A stretch of DNA of 64,000 nt. Source: Nocardia colli (lineage in GTDB: Bacteria; Actinomycetota; Actinomycetes; Mycobacteriales; Mycobacteriaceae). Of the stretch, positions 59,447-64,000 are shown in pieces. Both the position numbers and the translations under genes were made by a program. Below the pieces are notes generated by a model that was not told the DNA's origin, ran no database searches, and saw only the letters and a program-made list of their open reading frames with translations. Location of the stretch: NCBI RefSeq assembly GCF_008704205.1, contig NZ_VXLC01000016.1, positions 1 to 64,000 on the forward strand, in the 5' to 3' direction. Each line of letters opens with the position of its first letter. Position 1 is the first letter of the stretch.

Positions 59447-60636
59447 TGGGCTACGGCTTCAGCCGGGAGGATGTCGCCTACCTCGGCAGTCCGGCGGGTA
59501 TCGCCGCGCTGACCGAGGTGGATCGGCTGGAGCTGACCCAGGCGTCGCACCTGCGTGATCTGGCGCGGGTGCGACGGGAATACGGTGATTCGGCGGCCGC
59601 GCTGGTCGAGACGGTGCGATTGCGGCGGAAGGCGGGGGCGAAGCTCGCCGACGCGGGGGACTGGTTGTTCACCGACGATGCGTTGCAGCAGGCGACGCCG
59701 ACGGTGGTCGCCCGGCAGCGGGCCGCCAGGTTGGCCGGGCGGGCTGTGCACGACGTGACCTGCTCGATCGGCGCGGAACTGGCCGAACTGGCCCGTGTGT
59801 GTCCTGCGGTCATCGGCAGCGACTTGGACGACGCGCGGTTGTCGATGGCCGCGCACAACCTCGCCGGCCGCCGAAATGTGTTGCTCGCCAAGGCTGATGC
59901 GCTCGTGCCGGTGAGCAGGGGCACCGTGGTGATCGCCGATCCCGCGCGGCGCGCGGACGGCAAACGCACGCACGACCCGGCCAAGCTGCAACCGCCGCTG
60001 CCGGACCTGCTCGCCGCCTATCCCGGCCGCGACATCGCCGTAAAGTGCGCCCCTGGACTGGATTTCGATCGGCTCGACTGGTCCGGGGAAATCGAAGTGG
60101 TCTCCCTGGACGGCGCGGTGCGCGAGGCGTGCCTCTGGTCGGCCGGTCTGTCCGACCCGGCGGTCACTCGTCGCGCGACCGTATCGTCCTCGGCCGGACC
60201 ATCTTTCACCCTCACCGACGCCGAACCGGACGACATTCCGGAACAGGAACCCGGCGACTGGATCATCGATCCGGACGGCGCCGTCGTGCGCGCCGGACTG
60301 GTCCGCCACTACGCCGCGAAACACGGCCTCTGGCAACTGGATCCGCGCATCGCCTACCTCACCGGCAATGCCGTCCCCCCGGGCACCCGCGGCTTTCGCG
60401 TCCTCGATCGCCTCGACTACCGCGAAAAGACCCTGCGCGCCGAACTCCGCCGCCACGACTGCGGCCCCTTGGAAATCCTGGTGCGCGGCGTCGAAGTCGA
60501 TCCGGACAAACTCCGCCGCACCCTCAAACCCCAAGGCACCCAACCGTTCACCCTGGTGATCACCCGAATAGACCGCACCCCGACGGCCTTCCTCTGCACC
60601 GCCATCGCCGCAGCACCCCCGCCGCGCACCCTTTGA
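59446..60636 (+). CDS. THUMP-like domain methyltransferase-fold protein (Rv3037c-like)
   Basis: The 396-residue protein starts at GTG overlapping the upstream stop. The middle is a Rossmann-like SAM-binding fold (VHDVTCSIGAELAELARV near residues 103-120, IGSDLDDARL, VVIADPARR). The C-terminal 80 residues (RGFRVLDRLDYREKTLRAEL) are a THUMP-like domain. It is probably an RNA-associated methyltransferase or a degenerate relative. Confidence 0.8.
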   Translation: MGYGFSREDVAYLGSPAGIAALTEVDRLELTQASHLRDLARVRREYGDSAAALVETVRLRRKAGAKLADAGDWLFTDDALQQATPTVVARQRAARLAGRAVHDVTCSIGAELAELARVCPAVIGSDLDDARLSMAAHNLAGRRNVLLAKADALVPVSRGTVVIADPARRADGKRTHDPAKLQPPLPDLLAAYPGRDIAVKCAPGLDFDRLDWSGEIEVVSLDGAVREACLWSAGLSDPAVTRRATVSSSAGPSFTLTDAEPDDIPEQEPGDWIIDPDGAVVRAGLVRHYAAKHGLWQLDPRIAYLTGNAVPPGTRGFRVLDRLDYREKTLRAELRRHDCGPLEILVRGVEVDPDKLRRTLKPQGTQPFTLVITRIDRTPTAFLCTAIAAAPPPRTL

Positions 60637-60682
60637 CCTCCCGCGCACGAAGCAGCTAGCGATTTCCTGCGCGCCGCAACAA

Positions 60683-61234
60683 TCAGTGCGCGGCGTCCAT
60701 CTTCTTGATGATGCGCTGGATGGTGAGCCAGGTGCGCGTGGTCATGTTCTTGCCGTAGGTTTTTTCGAGCCAGCCCATGTATTCCGGTGTCTTGCCGGAT
60801 TCGCGGTTGTCGATCACCGCGAGGAACGCGGCGCACGGCTTGTCGTAGCCGACGATTCGGGTGAGCGGGTCGAGCTGGCCGGGCAGTTTGCCTGGCTTCG
60901 TCTTGCGATCCTTGGCGAATGTTGCGACGAGGTAGGTGCCGCGCTCGTGAGTGAGGCCAGGAAACGGGTCGGTGTCGAGCAAAGCTTGCAGTTCGTCGCG
61001 AGTGCGGATGATCGTGCCGCCGGCGATGCCGAGTTCGGCGTTGAGCGCCTGCTGGATCCGGTCCTCGAGCCCGCTGACGTCGGTGTCCGCACTCTGGAAC
61101 ACTATGTTGCCGCTCGACAGCACCGACGCGACCTTCTCGAACCCTAGCCCCTCGAACACGCCACGCAACTTGTCGTTGGTCATGTTCGGGTTGCCCGGGC
61201 CGATCCCGCGCAACATGGCCGCGTAGCGGTTCAC
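60683..61234 (-). CDS. DUF1697 family protein
   Basis: The 183-residue protein starts at GTG, overlapping the acyltransferase stop (GTGA). It shows the DUF1697 pattern: YAAMLRGIGPGNPNMTNDKL near the N terminus, FEKVASVLSSGNIVFQS, and NMTTRTWLTIQRI at the end. The family is uncharacterised. It occupies the place of Rv3036c in M. tuberculosis, which is a different protein. Confidence 0.87.
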   Translation of the reverse strand: MNRYAAMLRGIGPGNPNMTNDKLRGVFEGLGFEKVASVLSSGNIVFQSADTDVSGLEDRIQQALNAELGIAGGTIIRTRDELQALLDTDPFPGLTHERGTYLVATFAKDRKTKPGKLPGQLDPLTRIVGYDKPCAAFLAVIDNRESGKTPEYMGWLEKTYGKNMTTRTWLTIQRIIKKMDAAH

Positions 61235-61977
61235 GCCGTCTTCGCGCCGTTCTTCTTGCGCTCGATATCTTCCAGCGCCGCAAGGTATTGCGCGCGTTCC
61301 TCGGCGCTCGCCTCCCAGGCGGCCTTGCGGTTCTTGACCACCTTGGCGGGCGCGCCGACGGCGATGCTGTAGTCCGGGATCTCCCCCTTGACCACCGCGT
61401 GCGCGCCGAGCACGCAGCCGCGGCCGACGCGCGTCTCGCGCAGCACCGTCACCTTGGCCGCGATCCAGGTGTCCGGGCCGATCCGGACGGGGCTCTTCAC
61501 GATGCCCTGGTCCTTGATCGGCAGGGTGATGTCGTCCATCTTGTGGTCGAAATCGCAGATGTAGCACCAGTCGGCGACCAGCGTGGATTCGCCGATCTCG
61601 ATGTCGAGGTAGGTGTTGACCACGTTGTCCTTGCCGAACACCACCTTGTCGCCGATGCGCAGCGAACCCTCGTGGCAGCGAATGGCATTGCCGTCGCCGA
61701 TGTGTACCCAGCGGCCGATCTCCATCCGGCCCAGCTCGGGCGTCGCGTGCACCTCGACCCGCTTGCCGAGGAAGACCATGCCGCGCAACACGATGTGCGG
61801 GTTGGCCAGCCGGAACTTGAGCAGCCGGTAGTAGCGCACCAGGTACCAGGGCGTGTAGGCCCGGTTCGCGAGCACCCAGCGCAGCGACGCCACGGTCAGA
61901 AAGCGCGCCTGCTGCGGATCCCGGCGGCGCGATCCCCGCCAGCGCGAGCGCAACGGCGCGCCCCACATGCTCGTCAC
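61231..61977 (-). CDS. Left-handed beta-helix acyltransferase (Rv3034c-like)
   Basis: The 248-residue protein starts at GTG after AGGAGAT. The C-terminal two thirds have hexapeptide repeats ([LIV]-G-x4), for example VHIGDGNAIRCHEGSLRIGD, VRIGPDTWIAAKVTVL and GCVLGAHAVVKGEIPDYSI, followed by VGAPAKVVKNRKA. This is typical of sugar or lipid O-acetyltransferases. A basic N-terminal region precedes it. It is divergent from the beta-propeller lipoprotein as in mycobacteria. Confidence 0.87.
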   Translation of the reverse strand: MTSMWGAPLRSRWRGSRRRDPQQARFLTVASLRWVLANRAYTPWYLVRYYRLLKFRLANPHIVLRGMVFLGKRVEVHATPELGRMEIGRWVHIGDGNAIRCHEGSLRIGDKVVFGKDNVVNTYLDIEIGESTLVADWCYICDFDHKMDDITLPIKDQGIVKSPVRIGPDTWIAAKVTVLRETRVGRGCVLGAHAVVKGEIPDYSIAVGAPAKVVKNRKAAWEASAEERAQYLAALEDIERKKNGAKTA

Positions 61978-62261
61978 GAACGGATCTCCTGTCGTGGTCC
62001 AACGGCTGGTCGCCACGTCAGCGGCGACGGGTAGAGCATAACGGGCGCGGTCCGGCCCGATCCGGCCACCGACCGGGCGCCCGCCGAAGCGCAACGGCAG
62101 GACTCGGCACACGCGCGCGGACCGCTACCGTACAGTGACTGCTGCGCCGAGGGCGGCGCCCCCCGAATCCACACGCGTACACCCGAACCGGGTCGCTCCA
62201 GAGCTGTGGGTCGGCACGCTTTAGTCTCGTGCGAGCGGAAACGACGACAGGAGTGCAGCAG

Positions 62262-63602
62262 GTGCGAAGCGGCGTACTGGCTAGTTCCAGGTGGCGACCG
62301 TCCCGGGTGCGGGTAGTCGCGTCGCTGGCCGCGGTCGGTGCGCTGGCCTTGACCGGCTGCGGCACCGATGTCGACGACATCGCGGTCGGCCCCGGTAAGG
62401 GCTGGCCCGCCGCGTACCACGACGGGCGCAACGGCGGCAGCAGCCCGGTGACCGGCGCCAAGAAGATCGCGTTGAGCTGGACCCGCCCGATCGGCGGGCC
62501 GGTCGCCGAACCGGTCACCATCGGCCCCGACGGGCAGATGTTCCTGACCACGAACACGCCGACCTGCACCCTCTACTCCTTCCAGATGGCCACCGGGCGT
62601 AAGCGCTTCTGCAGCGGGCTCGGCCCCACCGCGATCGCGACGCCGTCGGTGGTGGACGGCATGACCAATGTCTACGTCGGCGACGACCGGGACAACGTCG
62701 GCGCGGTCATCTCGTTCAACTACCTCGGGCAGCCGCGGTGGCGCACCACGGTGGCCGGCGCCCCGGTCTCGACCCAGTTCACCGGCGACGGAAACCTGTT
62801 GACCGTCACCCAATCCGGTCAGGTCGACGTGCTGTCCCGGCAGACCGGTCAGCGCGTCGTCTCCACCCTTCAGCTGCTCGGCCAGCCGGACTTCCTGGAC
62901 AACCCGAACCTCACCTGGCCCGCCGCCGGGCAGGGCCTCGACGAGTGCCGGGTCGGCGAGCCGCAGTGCCCGGTCGCGAACATCTCCGCGGTCGACACCG
63001 CGACCGGACGCTTCTTCGTCACGGTATGGAAGCCGGGTCAGCCGAACGCCGCGCTGGTCGCGCTTCGGTACGCGGACAACAAGATCCAGCAGGAATGGAG
63101 CGCCGACCTGCTGTTCGGCGGCAGCGCCACCAGCCCGACGTTGTCCGCCGACGGCAAGACCGTCTACGTGGGCGACAACACGAACCGGCTGATGGCGGTC
63201 AACGCGGCCGACGGACGCACCAAGTGGGTGCAGCCGCTGGAATTCACTCCGCGCGGGGGCATTTCGGTGTCCAGCGACGGCCTGATCATTCCGTCCGGCG
63301 ACGAAGGCTATCTGCTCGCGCTGCGGGACAAGGGCGACGCGGCCGAGGTCGCTTGGGAGCGCAAGGATCTCGATCTGCGCGGCACCCCGGTGCAGACCGC
63401 GGGCGGCACCGGGTACACCGCGGCGGCGATCGGCGCGGGCCTGAATCTCATCACCTTCGACACCAAGACCGGCACAACCATCGACTCCGATGTGCTCCCC
63501 GGCGCGCAGGGCAGCACCACCGGCACGTCGATCGGCGCGCAGGGTGAGGTCATCGTCGCCACCCGCATCGGCGAGCTGTTCGTCTTCAAGCCCGAGCGCT
63601 GA
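62262..63602 (+). CDS. PQQ-like beta-propeller lipoprotein (Rv3035-like)
   Basis: The 446-residue protein starts at GTG after AGGAG. The signal ends in LTGC (C33). The mature protein is a series of beta-propeller blades (for example GPDGQMFLTTNTPTCTLYSF, DGKTVYVGDNTNRLMAVNA, and GEVIVATRIGELFVFKP). BamB-type or sugar-binding scaffolds look similar. It probably lies on the outer face of the membrane; no enzymatic residues are evident. Confidence 0.87.
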   Translation: MRSGVLASSRWRPSRVRVVASLAAVGALALTGCGTDVDDIAVGPGKGWPAAYHDGRNGGSSPVTGAKKIALSWTRPIGGPVAEPVTIGPDGQMFLTTNTPTCTLYSFQMATGRKRFCSGLGPTAIATPSVVDGMTNVYVGDDRDNVGAVISFNYLGQPRWRTTVAGAPVSTQFTGDGNLLTVTQSGQVDVLSRQTGQRVVSTLQLLGQPDFLDNPNLTWPAAGQGLDECRVGEPQCPVANISAVDTATGRFFVTVWKPGQPNAALVALRYADNKIQQEWSADLLFGGSATSPTLSADGKTVYVGDNTNRLMAVNAADGRTKWVQPLEFTPRGGISVSSDGLIIPSGDEGYLLALRDKGDAAEVAWERKDLDLRGTPVQTAGGTGYTAAAIGAGLNLITFDTKTGTTIDSDVLPGAQGSTTGTSIGAQGEVIVATRIGELFVFKPER

Positions 63603-63690
63603 CCGCCCACGTGTGCCCGCGAGGCTGGCGTTGCCGCGCAAGTATTGGTGCGGCGCACACGAGATTGCCAGCGAAAAGGTGCGCATCGGG

Positions 63691-64000
63691 CTAACTACTG
63701 CGCGGCGTATCGATGACCGAGCCGATGGGGCGCGGACGGTGGGCCGTGCGAGCGATGGCGCGACGGAATCGGGCGTCGAGAGTGGCCGGGGTGTCCAGAT
63801 CGGACCAGGTCCAGCGGGCGACTTCCCAACCGAGGTCGCGAAGGCGGTCCTCGCGCAGCTTTTCGCGGTAGAGCGTCCTCCCGGGGTCTTCGCCCGGGTT
63901 CAACTCACTGCCGTATTTCACCTTGCCGTCGAACTCGCCGATGATGCCCAGTTCGTCGAAGCAAAAGTCGACACGCGCGACGAATCTGCCGGCGTCGTCA
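63691..64000 (-). CDS. DUF559 domain protein (5' part cut by window edge)
   Basis: The visible 3' end reads DDAGRFVARVDFCFDELGII, then GEFDGKVKYG, YREKLREDRLRDLGWEVARW and TWSDLD, a DUF559/Vsr-like nuclease fold. It is a relative of the gene at 88-1071 (FVARVDMGWEEWRVAVEYDG, ...LGWRVIRVN). The frame is open to the window end, so the N-terminal region, probably AbiEi-like, is missing. Confidence 0.8.
   Translation of the reverse strand, partial: DDAGRFVARVDFCFDELGIIGEFDGKVKYGSELNPGEDPGRTLYREKLREDRLRDLGWEVARWTWSDLDTPATLDARFRRAIARTAHRPRPIGSVIDTPRSS

Overview
The window is high-GC actinobacterial DNA, and Nocardia or a close relative is the best guess. The main reason is gene order. From about 48.7 kb to 63.6 kb there is an iron-siderophore binding lipoprotein, ctaD, serB, an ABC ATPase, a NUDIX hydrolase, an enoyl-CoA hydratase, a methyltransferase, a THUMP-like protein, and an acyltransferase divergent from a beta-propeller lipoprotein. 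From memory this matches Mycobacterium tuberculosis Rv3044-Rv3034c, and nrdF at 29.2 kb matches nearby Rv3048c. Mycobacteriales-type small families (AbiEi/DUF559, DUF397, DUF5753, DUF4383, DUF7144) agree with this.

Layout. (1) 0-1.9 kb: an AbiEi/DUF559 gene with a large inverted repeat at its 3' end, then a membrane protein. (2) 2-11.3 kb: a sulfur- or sulfonate-scavenging locus on the minus strand: an F420/LLM oxidoreductase, a TauD-type dioxygenase, then a tightly coupled operon of SsuA-like lipoprotein, SsuB ATPase, SsuC permease, NtaA/DszA-type flavin monooxygenase, an AprA-like flavoprotein and a 2[4Fe-4S] ferredoxin, with an IclR regulator upstream. (3) 11.3-19.6 kb: methyltransferase, GT1 glycosyltransferase, HAD-like protein, mgtE behind a small proline/arginine-rich leader ORF, a lone mraY, and a secreted S15 acyl-hydrolase. 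(4) 19.6-31.8 kb: accessory genes, including AraC, TetR, XRE-cupin, XRE-DUF5753/DUF397 and MerR regulators, a secreted ricin-type lectin, two methyltransferases/DinB proteins, an epoxide hydrolase-like lipoprotein, small coiled-coil proteins, an LLM gene broken by a frameshift, nrdF with paired NrdR-like boxes, and a toxin-antitoxin-like pair. (5) 31.8-48.5 kb: a non-ribosomal peptide locus on the minus strand: an orphan half adenylation domain, a 4465-residue three-module NRPS ending in a thioesterase, and a DrrABC-type exporter, with start and stop codons overlapping throughout the last four genes. (6) 48.7-63.6 kb: the conserved mycobacterial-type block. (7) The right edge cuts a second DUF559 gene.

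How the parts work together. The sulfur locus imports an organosulfur compound, and the oxygenases and the flavoprotein/ferredoxin pair would release or transfer sulfur. The NRPS makes a short peptide, predicted as a tripeptide with a D-configured, probably basic first residue, and the co-translated ABC-2 transporter would export it. The neighbouring FecB-like lipoprotein makes a siderophore tempting, but FecB belongs to the conserved block, so adjacency is weak evidence. No tRNA, rRNA, CRISPR array, insertion sequence or prophage was recognised.
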